In this document: in pieces, positions 16,064 to 26,379 of the stretch
How the letters are laid out: each line of letters starts with the position of its first letter
Position numbering within the stretch: the stretch's first letter is position 1
NCBI GenBank assembly: GCA_028869315.1
Contig: JAGWSV010000030.1
Span: forward strand, 1 to 57,388
Source: Rhodospirillales bacterium
GTDB taxonomy: Bacteria > Pseudomonadota > Alphaproteobacteria > Acetobacterales > Acetobacteraceae
Direction: 5' to 3'
Length of the DNA: 57,388 bases
Notes under the pieces: generated by a model
Database searches by the model: none
Told to the model about the DNA's origin: nothing
The model's input: only the letters and a program-made list of their open reading frames with translations
Translations under genes and position numbers: made by a program

Positions 16064-18719
16064 GCCGACCGCCCCGCCCCCGTGGCACAGTCTGGACGGC
16101 GCGGCCGTCACGGCACGGCTCGGGTCGGACGCCGACCACGGCCTGTCCGACACGACGGCCGAAAGCCGCTTGGCGCAGTACGGGCCGAACGCGATCCGCG
16201 AAGGCGCGCGGCGCGGACCGTTGCGAATGCTGGCTGCGCAGTTCGCCGATTTCATGATCCTGCTGCTGCTCGCCGCCGCCGTGGTGTCCGGCGCGGTCGG
16301 CGACGCCAAGGACACGGCGGTCATCCTTTGCATCGTCCTGCTGAACGCGGCGGTCGGGTTCGTGCAGGAATACCGAGCGGAGCGCGCCATGGCCGCGCTC
16401 CAGCGCATGGGGGCGCCAGGCGCGGTGGTGGTGCGCGAAGGCCGACGCCAGGCCGTCCCAGCCGAGACGCTGGTGCCGGGCGACCTGGTGCTGCTGGAAG
16501 CGGGCAACCTCGTGCCGGCCGATCTCCGCCTGCTCGAAGCCGTAGATCTCAAGCTGGGCGAGGCCGCGCTCACCGGGGAATCTCTTCCGATTTCCAAACG
16601 AACCGGCCCGCGCGCAGATGCCGACCTGCCCATCGGCGACCGCGACAACATGGCGTTCAAGGGAACCATCGTACAGTACGGCCGCGGGCGCGGCATTGTG
16701 GTGACGACCGGCATGGCGACCGAATTGGGGCGGATCGCCGGCATGCTGGAAGGCACGAGCGACACGCGCACGCCGCTGCAACGGCGGCTCACCGTCTTCG
16801 GCCGCCAGATCGCGTCCGCGGCCGTTGGCGTCTGCGGGCTGATCTTCGCCGTCGGCCTGCTGCGCGGCGAGCCGCCGCTGCAGATGCTGCTGACCGCGCT
16901 CAGCCTCGCCGTGGCAGCAATTCCCGAGGCGTTGCCCGCGGTGGTGACCGTGCTGCTGGCGCTGGGCGCGGCCCGGATGGCGCGCGCCCGGGCGCTGATT
17001 CGACGGCTGCCGGCGGTCGAGACCCTGGGCTCGGTGACCGTGATCTGCTCCGACAAGACCGGCACGCTCACCCGCAACGAAATGCGCGCGGTGGAAGCGT
17101 TCGTCGCCGGCGCACGCGGCCCGCTCGCCGGGCTGGACTCGGCGCGCACGCCCGCTGGCGACTTGTTTCGGGCGCTTGCACTCTGCAACGACGTGACCCG
17201 CGCCGGCGACGGGAAGCTGCTCGGCGACCCGACGGAGGTGGCCTTGTGGCTGGCCGCCGAGGAGGCCGGGCTGGCCTCCTCGGCGGGCCTCCTTGGCGGG
17301 CGGCTGTTCGAACTGCCGTTCGACTCCGAGCGCAAGCGCATGACCACCGCGCACCGCGAAGGCGAAGGGATCGTCGCCTATACCAAGGGCGCACCGGAGA
17401 CGGTGCTGGCGCGCTGCACCACGATGGCGACCGCGACCGGTACCGTCCCGTTGCCGCACAGCACGACGATGGCGGCCGCCGAGGACATGGCGCAGGAGGG
17501 GCTGCGGGTTCTCGCGGTCGCGTCCCGGCGCTGGGACAGGGTCCCGGCAGACGGCTCAGCCGAGGTGGTCGAACACGGGCTCACCCTGCTCGGCATGGTC
17601 GGGTTGCTCGATCCGCCGCGCGACGAAGCGAAGGAAGCGGTGGCCACGTGCCGCGCGGCCGGCATCACGCCGGTGATGATTACCGGCGACCATCCGGCGA
17701 CCGCACGCGCCATCGCCCGCCGGCTTGGGATCCTCGACGACGCCGGCACCGTGCTGACCGGGCGCGAACTGGCAGCGCTGCCAGACGAGATCCTGCGCGC
17801 CCGCGCCGGCGAGATCCGCGTCTATGCCAGGGTCGATCCGGCCCAGAAGATCCGCATCGTCGCGGCCTTGCAGGCTGAAGGCGAGATCGTCGCCATGACC
17901 GGCGACGGGGTGAATGACGCGCCGGCGCTCGCGCGCGCCGATATCGGTGTCGCGATGGGCAAGGCCGGCACCGACGTCGCCCGCGAGTCCGCCAGCCTTG
18001 TGCTGCTAGATGACAATTTCGCGACGATCGTGACCGCGGTGGGCGAGGGGCGGCGGATCTACGACAACATCCGCAAGTTCATCCGCTTTGTCGTCGCCTG
18101 CAATTCGGCGGAGATCTGGACAATCTTCCTGGCCCCGTTCCTCGGCCTGCCGGTACCGCTGCTGCCGATCCAGATCCTGTGGATCAACCTGGTGACCGAC
18201 GGCCTGCCCGGCCTCGCCCTGGCCGCGGAGCCGGCGGAGCGCGACGTGATGCGCCGCCCGCCCCGCCCTCCTCAGGAGAGCCTGCTGGGCGGCGGGATGG
18301 CTTCGCAGATGCTCTGGACGGGCCTGCTGATGGCGGCGATCACGTTGCTGACGCAAGCGTTCGCCGCGCGCGGCGGCAACGGCCACTGGCAGACCATGGT
18401 CTTTACCGTCCTGACGCTGGCGCAGATGTGGCAGGTACTGGCCGTCCGGTCCGAGCACGACTCCCTGTTCCGCCAAGGGGTGATGTCCAACCGGCCGCTG
18501 CTGGGCGCGGTGACGCTGACCTTCGCCTTGCAACTGGCGGTGATCTACGCGCCGCCGCTGCGCCCGATCTTCCGCACCGCCCCGTTGAGCGCGGGGGAGC
18601 TGGCCGGGTGCGTCGCCGTCTCCTCCGTCGCGTTCGTCGCGGTGGAGCTCGACAAGTGGCGGCGGCGCACCCGACGACGCAAGGATCTTGCACGACCGCA
18701 AGGTACGCGGCTGGCGTAA
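16053..18719 (+). CDS. Ca2+-type P2 cation-transporting P-type ATPase
   Basis: An 888-residue ATP-driven cation pump. It has the TGES actuator loop, the phosphorylation site SDKTGTLT, the nucleotide-site KGAPETVL, and the hinge TGDGVNDAPALARADIGVAMG. Ion-site residues match SERCA/PMR1: AIPEALP in TM4, N-S-A-E in TM5 and NLVTDG in TM6. The TM8 Glu of SERCA site I is not evident, as in single-site PMR1-type Ca2+/Mn2+ pumps. ATG 16053 overlaps the antiporter stop; the track's 16038 ATG adds five residues (MCCIC). Pairing with the antiporter suggests Ca2+ or Mn2+ extrusion. Confidence 0.92.
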   Translation: MEPEPTAPPPWHSLDGAAVTARLGSDADHGLSDTTAESRLAQYGPNAIREGARRGPLRMLAAQFADFMILLLLAAAVVSGAVGDAKDTAVILCIVLLNAAVGFVQEYRAERAMAALQRMGAPGAVVVREGRRQAVPAETLVPGDLVLLEAGNLVPADLRLLEAVDLKLGEAALTGESLPISKRTGPRADADLPIGDRDNMAFKGTIVQYGRGRGIVVTTGMATELGRIAGMLEGTSDTRTPLQRRLTVFGRQIASAAVGVCGLIFAVGLLRGEPPLQMLLTALSLAVAAIPEALPAVVTVLLALGAARMARARALIRRLPAVETLGSVTVICSDKTGTLTRNEMRAVEAFVAGARGPLAGLDSARTPAGDLFRALALCNDVTRAGDGKLLGDPTEVALWLAAEEAGLASSAGLLGGRLFELPFDSERKRMTTAHREGEGIVAYTKGAPETVLARCTTMATATGTVPLPHSTTMAAAEDMAQEGLRVLAVASRRWDRVPADGSAEVVEHGLTLLGMVGLLDPPRDEAKEAVATCRAAGITPVMITGDHPATARAIARRLGILDDAGTVLTGRELAALPDEILRARAGEIRVYARVDPAQKIRIVAALQAEGEIVAMTGDGVNDAPALARADIGVAMGKAGTDVARESASLVLLDDNFATIVTAVGEGRRIYDNIRKFIRFVVACNSAEIWTIFLAPFLGLPVPLLPIQILWINLVTDGLPGLALAAEPAERDVMRRPPRPPQESLLGGGMASQMLWTGLLMAAITLLTQAFAARGGNGHWQTMVFTVLTLAQMWQVLAVRSEHDSLFRQGVMSNRPLLGAVTLTFALQLAVIYAPPLRPIFRTAPLSAGELAGCVAVSSVAFVAVELDKWRRRTRRRKDLARPQGTRLA

Positions 18720-18782
18720 TCCCGGCGCGGGCGGTGTCGTCCTGCGGCGGGCTTGTCCACCCGAGACCAGGAAGGAGCGATC

Positions 18783-19157
18783 ATGATCGAAGTGCTGACG
18801 GGCTTTCCCCCGCGCGTCGTCGCCGTTGCCTGCAGGGATCAGGTGACGCGGGCCGACTACGAGACGGTGCTGGTTCCGGCCGTGGAGGCCGCACTGAAGG
18901 ACCATCCGAAGATCCGCATCTACTACCGGGTCGAGCCCGGCTTCTCCGGCTTCGAACCGGGTGCGATGTGGGAGGATTTCAAGGTCGGCATGCAGCATAT
19001 CCTGTGCTGGGACCGCATCGCCGTCGTCACCGACGTCGACTGGATGCGCTGGGCGGTCCGCGGCTTCCGCTTCGTGGTGCCCGCGGACCTGCGGGTGTTC
19101 CCGCTCGCGGAAGCGGCGGCGGCGGAGGCGTGGATCACCAGCGACCTCACGGCGTGA
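18783..19157 (+). CDS. SpoIIAA-like (STAS-fold) protein
   Basis: A 124-residue cytoplasmic protein resembling the SpoIIAA-like family, a STAS-fold group of mostly unknown function found near stress and transport genes. Recognisable pieces are the N-terminal strand VVAVACRDQVTRADYE, IRIYYRVEPGFSG, WEDFKVGMQH and RIAVVTDVDWMRW. ATG 18783 has the strongest ribosome-binding site of the cassette, AGGAAGGAGCG. It follows the P-ATPase gene by 63 nt and ends 22 nt before the convergent P450 gene. A role in sensing or membrane association of the pump is possible but only inferred. Confidence 0.78.
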   Translation: MIEVLTGFPPRVVAVACRDQVTRADYETVLVPAVEAALKDHPKIRIYYRVEPGFSGFEPGAMWEDFKVGMQHILCWDRIAVVTDVDWMRWAVRGFRFVVPADLRVFPLAEAAAAEAWITSDLTA

Positions 19158-19179
19158 CGAAGGGCTGCCGGGCCCCCTG

Positions 19180-20553
19180 TCAGCCGTCCGTCCGCGCCCG
19201 CAGCCGGAAGCCCGGCGCGTGGTCCGGCTGCGTCGTGACGATCGCCACCGGCAGCACCGGGCGATCGTCGGCCCGGGTGATTTCGAACGCGCGCACCAGC
19301 GCCGCGAGCCCCAGAGCGGCTTCGGTCAACGCGAACTGCGCGCCCACGCACATCCGCGGCCCGGCGCCGAACGGCAGATAGGCGAAGCGCGGCGGCGGCG
19401 GCGCCCCGGGGGCGAAACGATCGGGGTCGAACACGGCGGGCTCGCCCCAGAACCGGCGATGCCGGTGCAGCACCCAGGGGGCGATCAGGATGAGGGTTCC
19501 GGACGGGATGGAGATGCAGCACGCGTCGTCCGGCCCGATCGCCGCCCGCGCCATGGTGAAGGCGGGCGGATAGAGCCGCAAGGTCTCCGCCACGACGGCG
19601 CGGGTGCGCGGCAGCTCGGGAATCGTGCCGGCGGCGACCGCCGCGGTCAGATCGAGGCCCCGCACTTCCGCGGCGAGCAGCGCCTGCTCCTCGGGTGCCG
19701 CCGCGAGCAGGCTGAGGGCCCAGAACAAGGTCACCGCCGTCGTTTCATGTCCGGCAAGGATCATCGTCGCGGTCTGGTCGCGCAACGCCTGCGCCCCGAA
19801 GCCAGCGCCGGTTTCGGGGTCGCGCGCCGCGCGCAACAGGTCGAACAGGTCGCGCGGCGCGGCGGGCGGCGGCTGGCCGAGACGGTCGCGGATCAGGCCG
19901 GACATGACCGCCATCCAGCGCCGGCGAAACCAGCGCCGACGAAGGTCCCGGAAGGTCGGCAGCGCGACCGGCAGCAGCAGATCGGCGAGATGGGCCCGCG
20001 CAAGGTCTGCCCCGTACTCCTGCACCATCGCGCGCAACGCCGGCGCCGCGCCGGAGGTTTCGACCGAGAACATGGAGCGCCCGGCAATCTCCAGCGCCAT
20101 GCCCTGCATCGCCGCCAGCAGATCGACCGGGCCACCCGCCACGGACCGCAGGGCGGCAACCGTCTCGTCCACAACAGCAACGACATGGCGGGCGAGCAGC
20201 GGCAGCATGCGCGGTCCCAGCGCCGGGGCGATGGTGCGGCGCTGCAACCGCCACGCCGCGCCTTCCGACAGCAGCAGCCCGTCGCCCGTCAGCGGGCGCA
20301 GAATGCGGATCGAGGCAGGGGAGCGGCGGTAGTTGCCGGGGTTGTCGACCAGCACCCGGCGGATCGCGTCCGGCGCGTTCAGCAGCAAGGTGGTGCGCCC
20401 GAGGAAGCGGGTTGCGTAGACGTCCTGCTCGTAGGCCTGGTCGGGCCACAGGCCGAGCACATTGCTGCGCGCGGCGCGCAGGAAGCCGCGAAGGCCCGGA
20501 TCGGTCCGGCGGATCGGCGGCGTCGGGGGAGCGTAGCGCGGCGTCGTCATCAT
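19180..20553 (-). CDS. Cytochrome P450
   Basis: A 457-residue heme monooxygenase without a membrane anchor. Landmarks are the I-helix AGHETT, the K-helix ETLRLYP (ExxR), and the heme-ligand loop FGAGPRMCVGAQ with the proximal Cys. Length and motifs fit soluble bacterial class I P450s that accept electrons from ferredoxin; no ferredoxin or reductase gene is adjacent. The substrate is unknown. I choose the tandem ATG at 20553 (MMTTPRYAPP, with AGGG upstream) rather than track start 20607, which lies in the intergenic repeat copy C. Confidence 0.9.
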   Translation of the reverse strand: MMTTPRYAPPTPPIRRTDPGLRGFLRAARSNVLGLWPDQAYEQDVYATRFLGRTTLLLNAPDAIRRVLVDNPGNYRRSPASIRILRPLTGDGLLLSEGAAWRLQRRTIAPALGPRMLPLLARHVVAVVDETVAALRSVAGGPVDLLAAMQGMALEIAGRSMFSVETSGAAPALRAMVQEYGADLARAHLADLLLPVALPTFRDLRRRWFRRRWMAVMSGLIRDRLGQPPPAAPRDLFDLLRAARDPETGAGFGAQALRDQTATMILAGHETTAVTLFWALSLLAAAPEEQALLAAEVRGLDLTAAVAAGTIPELPRTRAVVAETLRLYPPAFTMARAAIGPDDACCISIPSGTLILIAPWVLHRHRRFWGEPAVFDPDRFAPGAPPPPRFAYLPFGAGPRMCVGAQFALTEAALGLAALVRAFEITRADDRPVLPVAIVTTQPDHAPGFRLRARTDG

Positions 20554-20560
20554 GGGTCGA

Positions 20561-20690
20561 ACCCTAGTGTCCCGACCGGCAAACAACCTCGTCATGCATC
20601 GGGACACGAGCTCGTTGTTTTCAGTACCGTCTGGTCCCTGAAATGCGCGGGCACTCCAGGGCCATGACCCTAGGCAGGGGCCCGCGGTTT
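20561..20690. repeat. Intergenic stem-loop repeat, copy C, with nested inverted repeats
   Basis: Fills much of the 349-bp gap between the P450 and Gfo/Idh genes. GTGTCCCGA (20567-20575) and TCGGGACAC (20599-20607) are perfect 9-nt arms. CCCTGAAATGC/GCACTCCAGGG forms a second stem where the CGC/GCG pairs of copy A are replaced by TGC/GCA, a compensatory change. It aligns with copy B over about 75 nt. The rest of the gap (20691-20902) shows a GGGTC-GCGCG-GACCC hairpin and no gene. Confidence 0.6.
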
Positions 20691-20902
20691 GTCACATGGC
20701 CTCACCGCGTGGGTCGCGCGGGACCCGATGCGTCAGCCGTGCAGACGGTCGGCCACCGCGCGGGCCGACGCTTCGGTGCCGCCGATGCCGCAGGAGCGCC
20801 GCCCGGCGGCGAAGGCACCGCAACGACATGCTTCCCTCGCACGTGACCAAATGACCCTGCTCCGCCCTTGCCGCGGCCTTCGGCGCGGTTCACAACGACC
20901 CC

Positions 20903-21946
20903 ATGTCGCCACCCCCCTCGAACGTCGACGCTCCGACCATAGGTCCTTCGAGCCCCGACCCTGCGCGCGTCGGCCCGCTTCGCATCGGCGTCATCGGCGC
21001 CGGGCATTTTGGCCGCTTCCATGCGTTGAAGCTCGCCACCGCGCCGCGCGCCACGCTGTCGGGGATCTACGACCGCAACCCCGAACGCGCGCGCACGGTC
21101 GCGTGGGAGGCCGGCGCGCCGACCCGGGAGCTGGCGGAGCTGATCGCCCAGTCGGACGCGGTGGTGATCGCCGCCCCCGCCGCAGCGCATCACGAACTCG
21201 CGGCCGCTGCTCTTCGCGCCGGGCGGCACGTGCTGGTGGAAAAGCCGATCGCCGCGACCCTCGCCGAAGCGGACGACCTCGCCGCGCTGGCCGCGGCGCG
21301 GGGGCTCGTGCTGCAGGTCGGGCATCTCGAACGTTTCTCGGCGGCGCATGGCGCGCTGTCGGGCCGCATGGGCGCCGCGCTCTATATCGAGGCCACCCGC
21401 ATCGCCCCGTTCAAGCCGCGCGGCACCGACGTCTCGGTCATCCTTGACCTGATGATCCATGACCTCGACCTGATCCTTACCCTGACCGACAGCCCGATCG
21501 ACAGCGTGGACGCGGTCGGTGCGGCGGTCGCCAGCGCGCACGAGGATATCGCCAACGCGCGCATCCGTTTCGCCTCGGGCGCCGTGGCCACCATCACCGC
21601 CAGCCGGGTCTCCGCCCGCACCGAGCGGCGGATGCGCATCTTCGCCGCCGACGGCTATCTTGCGGTCGATTTCGCCAACCGCAAGATGACCGTGATCCGC
21701 CGCGGCCAGGGCCAGAAGCTGCCGTTCGTGGACGGCTTCGGGATCGAGGAAGTCTCCTGGCAGGACCACGACGCGCTGGAGGCGGAACACGCCGCCTTCA
21801 TCGCCGCGATCCTGGACGGCGTCCCGGTCGCGGTCGACGCCGCCGCCGGCCGGCGGGCGCTCGCCGCCGCGCTCGCCGTCGGCGATGCAATGGCGGCGTC
21901 GCGCGCGCGAATGCAGCAATCAGGACTGATCGCGCCGCCGGCGTAA
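20903..21946 (+). CDS. Gfo/Idh/MocA-family NAD(P)-dependent oxidoreductase
   Basis: A 347-residue two-domain dehydrogenase. The N-terminal Rossmann fold has IGVIGAGHFGRFHALKL, followed by the family motif VEKPIAATLAEA. The C-terminal alpha/beta domain carries DLMIHDLDLIL with the catalytic-type His/Asp. The substrate is usually a sugar or inositol derivative; in alphaproteobacteria relatives occur in lipid A loci, but none are here. The first 25 residues are Pro/Ser-rich, so an internal start is possible. It stands alone between a repeat-rich gap and a convergent carbamoylase gene whose terminator it shares. Confidence 0.85.
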   Translation: MSPPPSNVDAPTIGPSSPDPARVGPLRIGVIGAGHFGRFHALKLATAPRATLSGIYDRNPERARTVAWEAGAPTRELAELIAQSDAVVIAAPAAAHHELAAAALRAGRHVLVEKPIAATLAEADDLAALAAARGLVLQVGHLERFSAAHGALSGRMGAALYIEATRIAPFKPRGTDVSVILDLMIHDLDLILTLTDSPIDSVDAVGAAVASAHEDIANARIRFASGAVATITASRVSARTERRMRIFAADGYLAVDFANRKMTVIRRGQGQKLPFVDGFGIEEVSWQDHDALEAEHAAFIAAILDGVPVAVDAAAGRRALAAALAVGDAMAASRARMQQSGLIAPPA

Positions 21947-21962
21947 GCCAAGTGGGGCCGGC

Positions 21963-21972
<10 letters not shown>
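21937..21972. terminator. Shared bidirectional stem-loop containing both stop codons
   Basis: GCCGGCGTAAGCC (21937-21949) and GGCTTACGCCGGC (21960-21972) are perfect 13-nt inverted arms with a 10-nt loop. The Gfo/Idh stop TAA lies in the left arm and the carbamoylase stop TAA, on the other strand, in the right arm. There is no T-tract. Confidence 0.7.
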
Positions 21973-23323
<1,351 letters not shown>

Positions 23324-23324
23324 C

Positions 23325-24686
23325 TCACCTGCTGCCGCGCGGCACGAAGCGGCCGGTGCCGGGCGTCGCCAGCACCTGCGTACCGTCCCATACCGTCTGC
23401 CCGCGCAGGAACGTCGCCGCCACCCGGGCGCGCATCGTGCGGCCATGATAGGGCGACCAGCGCTGATCCTGCCGATCGACGATGTCCGCCTGGTCGAAGA
23501 CGAACGCGCCAGGTTCCAGTACCGCCAGGTCGCAATCCGATCCCACCCGGATCGCGCCCTTCTTCGGCCACAGCCCATGCAGCTTCGCGCTGCGTTCGGC
23601 GCAGTAGATCGCCATCATCGTCGGCGACAGGCCGCGCTCGTCGAGCAGGGTGAACATCAGCGGCGCGAAACTCTGGATGCCGGTCAGGCCGGCGGAACAG
23701 GCGAAGATGTCGTCGCCGATCTTGCGCGACCGCGGCCAGGGCGCATGGTCGGTGGAAACATAGGCGATACGGTCGGCCAACAGCGCCTCCCACATGCGCG
23801 GGATCTCCGCCGCTTCGCGGAACGGCGGATTGCATTTGCCGAAGCCGCCCAGGCGCACCACGTCGTCTTCGGTCATGCAGAGATACTGGATGCAGGCTTC
23901 GCCCGTCGCTTGCGCGCCCATGCCGCGGAACGCGGCGGCGATATCGAAGCCGCGCGCCAGGGAGGAATGCGCAATGTGGACATGCGCCCCGGTGGCGAGG
24001 CCCATCTCGAAAATGTCGAGATCGGCCATCGTCTCCGCCAGCGGCGGGCGGGTGCGGCAATGCATGATCGGATCGCTCCGCCCGGCGGCGCGGGCCGTCG
24101 CGGTCAGCCGCTCCACCAGTTCCTGGTCTTCGTTATGGATCGCGACCGGAAGCCCCGTCTTCGCGATCGCCGCGAAGGCGTCCAGCATCGTCGGATGGTC
24201 GATGCGTGGGAAGCGTACGGCATCGTACTCATAGGTCGACAGCTTGAACGCCGAAATCCCTGCCGCTGCCAGGTCCGGAATCGCCTCGACGCCGCCCTCC
24301 TTGGTGATCGTACCATAGAGCGCCATGTCGACATGCGCTGTGCGCGCGACCCATTCGATCTTCGCTGCCAATTTGCCCGCGTCGGTGACCGGCAGCGGCA
24401 CGTCGTAGGGCATGTCGCAACACGTGGTGACGCCGCCGGCGGCGGCGCTGCGCGTCGCGCCCGCGATCCCGGCCCAGCCGAGCGCGGACGACGTGTGCAT
24501 GTGTCCATCGACCAGCCCGGGCAGGATCAAGCGGCCGGAATGATCCAGGATCTCGGCGGCCGGGGGAGCTTCGCCCTGGCCGATGGCGGCGATGGTCTCG
24601 CCGCGGGTGGCGATGAAACCGTTGCGCAGGATCGTCTCGGTGGTGACCACGTCGCCTCGGATCACGCGGTCGAACGGTGCTGGCAT
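23325..24686 (-). CDS. Dihydropyrimidinase/hydantoinase/allantoinase-family amidohydrolase
   Basis: A 453-residue metal-dependent cyclic amidohydrolase. Ligands of the binuclear site are visible: DGHMHT, the probable carboxylated Lys in SAFKLSTYEYD, His in LPVAIHNEDQ, His in HVHIAHSS, and Asp in STDHAPW. The coupled carbamoylase argues for D-hydantoinase activity (5-substituted hydantoin to N-carbamoyl-D-amino acid) over allantoinase. The start MPAPFDRVIRGDVV at 24686 is chosen from family alignment; the 73-residue track extension is Arg-rich and runs into the divergent prpD gene. AAGGGA lies 12 nt upstream in an AT-rich patch (TATATAT). Confidence 0.88.
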   Translation of the reverse strand: MPAPFDRVIRGDVVTTETILRNGFIATRGETIAAIGQGEAPPAAEILDHSGRLILPGLVDGHMHTSSALGWAGIAGATRSAAAGGVTTCCDMPYDVPLPVTDAGKLAAKIEWVARTAHVDMALYGTITKEGGVEAIPDLAAAGISAFKLSTYEYDAVRFPRIDHPTMLDAFAAIAKTGLPVAIHNEDQELVERLTATARAAGRSDPIMHCRTRPPLAETMADLDIFEMGLATGAHVHIAHSSLARGFDIAAAFRGMGAQATGEACIQYLCMTEDDVVRLGGFGKCNPPFREAAEIPRMWEALLADRIAYVSTDHAPWPRSRKIGDDIFACSAGLTGIQSFAPLMFTLLDERGLSPTMMAIYCAERSAKLHGLWPKKGAIRVGSDCDLAVLEPGAFVFDQADIVDRQDQRWSPYHGRTMRARVAATFLRGQTVWDGTQVLATPGTGRFVPRGSR

Positions 24687-24862
24687 ATATATAGATGTCC
24701 CTTGTTCGCGATCCGGTGTTCCTTCGCCCCGGATCCTGATCCCGCCGGTCGCGTCCGCGCAATGCTCCCGCGCTGCACGGCCGACTTGCCGCCGCAGGGA
24801 CCCGACCTTACGAAGGTGGCGCGACATCGTCCACAACACGTCGCCTGTCGGGGAGCGTCCGC

Positions 24863-26362
24863 ATGAAGCTGCACGAGGTCCGCGTCCATCCTTCCAAGGC
24901 GGCATTGCCGCGCGAGGAGCAACTGGCCTGGAAGATCGCCGCCGTCGCGGCCGATCGCGTCGCGGTGGAGCGCGACGTCACGGCGATGATCATCAACCGG
25001 ATCATCGACAACGCCGCGGTGGCGATCGCCTCGGTGAACCGTCAGGCGCCGATCTCGGCACGCGGCGCCGCGCTCGGCCACGCCCGGCGCGACGGTGCCA
25101 CCGTGTTCGGTGCGGCCTCGCGGGTGCGGGTCAGCCCCGAATGGGCGGCCTGGGCCAACGGCACGGCGGTGCGCGAGCTCGACATGCACGACACGTTCCT
25201 TGCCGCCGACTACTCGCACCCGGGCGACAACATCCCGCCGATCCTGGCGGTCGCGCAGACCATGGACCGCTCCGGGCGGGACCTGATCCGCGGCATCGCC
25301 ACCGGCTACGAAATCCATGTCGATCTCGTGCGCGCGATCTGCCTGCACAAGCACAAGATCGACCACATCACCCATCTGTGCCCAGCGCAGGCCGCCGGCA
25401 TCGGCACGTTGCTGCGGCTGCCGACGGCAACGATCTACCAGGCGGTACAGCAGGCGGTGCATGTCAGCGTCACCACACGCCAGTCGCGCAAGGGCGAGAT
25501 CAGCTCCTGGAAGGCCTTCGCGCCCGCGCATGCCGGCAAGCTCGCGGTGGAGGCGGTCGATCGCTGCATGCGCGGCGAAGGCGCGCCGAGCCCGATCTAC
25601 GAAGGCGAGGACAGCGTCATCGCCTGGGTGCTGGACGGACCCGACGCCGCCTATCAGGTGCCGCTGCCGGAGGCGGGTGAAGCCAAGCGCGCCATCATGG
25701 CGACCTACACCAAGGAGCACAGCGCCGAATACCAGGCGCAGGCGCTGATCGATCTCGCCTTCCGCGTGCGCGGGCAGATCGCCGATCTCGAGCAGATCGA
25801 GAAGATCGTCATCCACACCAGCCATCACACGCACTACGTGATCGGCACCGGCGCCGGCGACCCGCAGAAGATGGACCCCAAGGCCTCGCGCGAAACGCTG
25901 GATCATTCGATCATGTACATCTTCGCCGTCGCCCTGCAGGACGGGCGCTGGCACCATGTCGACAGCTACGCGCCGAAGCGCGCCGCCCAGGCCGACACGG
26001 TTCGCCTCTGGCACAAGATCGAGACACGGGAGGATCCGGTGTGGACCGCCCGGTACCACGAGACCGATCCGGACAAGCTGGCGTTCGGCGGCCGGGTGGA
26101 AGTGTTCCTGCAGGACGGCACCCGCATCGAAGACGAACTCGCGGTCGCGAACGCGCATCCGAACGGCGCCCGCCCGTTCAGCCGCGACGACTACATCCAG
26201 AAGTTCCTCACCATGACGGACGGGATCATCTCGGCCCGCGAGTCGAACCGCTTCCTGGAAGTGGTGCAGGATCTGCCGCGCCTGCCGGCAGGCGAATTGT
26301 CGGCCCTCAATGTGGCGCTGCCCGCCGGCCGCCTGGCCGAGAGCAAGCCCGGAATTTTCTGA
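24863..26362 (+). CDS. prpD: MmgE/PrpD-family 2-methylcitrate dehydratase
   Basis: A 499-residue cytoplasmic dehydratase of the PrpD family, expected to turn 2-methylcitrate into methylaconitate in the methylcitrate cycle. Family stretches include [42 protein letters not shown] and [19 protein letters not shown] 24863 follows GGGGAGCG. prpC follows 17 nt downstream with a strong ribosome-binding site, so the two form an operon. prpB (methylisocitrate lyase) is not in the window. It diverges from the hydantoinase operon; the 176-bp gap has an ACCTT-ACG-AAGGT palindrome but no clear operator. Confidence 0.9.
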   Translation: MKLHEVRVHPSKAALPREEQLAWKIAAVAADRVAVERDVTAMIINRIIDNAAVAIASVNRQAPISARGAALGHARRDGATVFGAASRVRVSPEWAAWANGTAVRELDMHDTFLAADYSHPGDNIPPILAVAQTMDRSGRDLIRGIATGYEIHVDLVRAICLHKHKIDHITHLCPAQAAGIGTLLRLPTATIYQAVQQAVHVSVTTRQSRKGEISSWKAFAPAHAGKLAVEAVDRCMRGEGAPSPIYEGEDSVIAWVLDGPDAAYQVPLPEAGEAKRAIMATYTKEHSAEYQAQALIDLAFRVRGQIADLEQIEKIVIHTSHHTHYVIGTGAGDPQKMDPKASRETLDHSIMYIFAVALQDGRWHHVDSYAPKRAAQADTVRLWHKIETREDPVWTARYHETDPDKLAFGGRVEVFLQDGTRIEDELAVANAHPNGARPFSRDDYIQKFLTMTDGIISARESNRFLEVVQDLPRLPAGELSALNVALPAGRLAESKPGIF

Positions 26363-26379
26363 GAAGGAGCGCACGAAAC

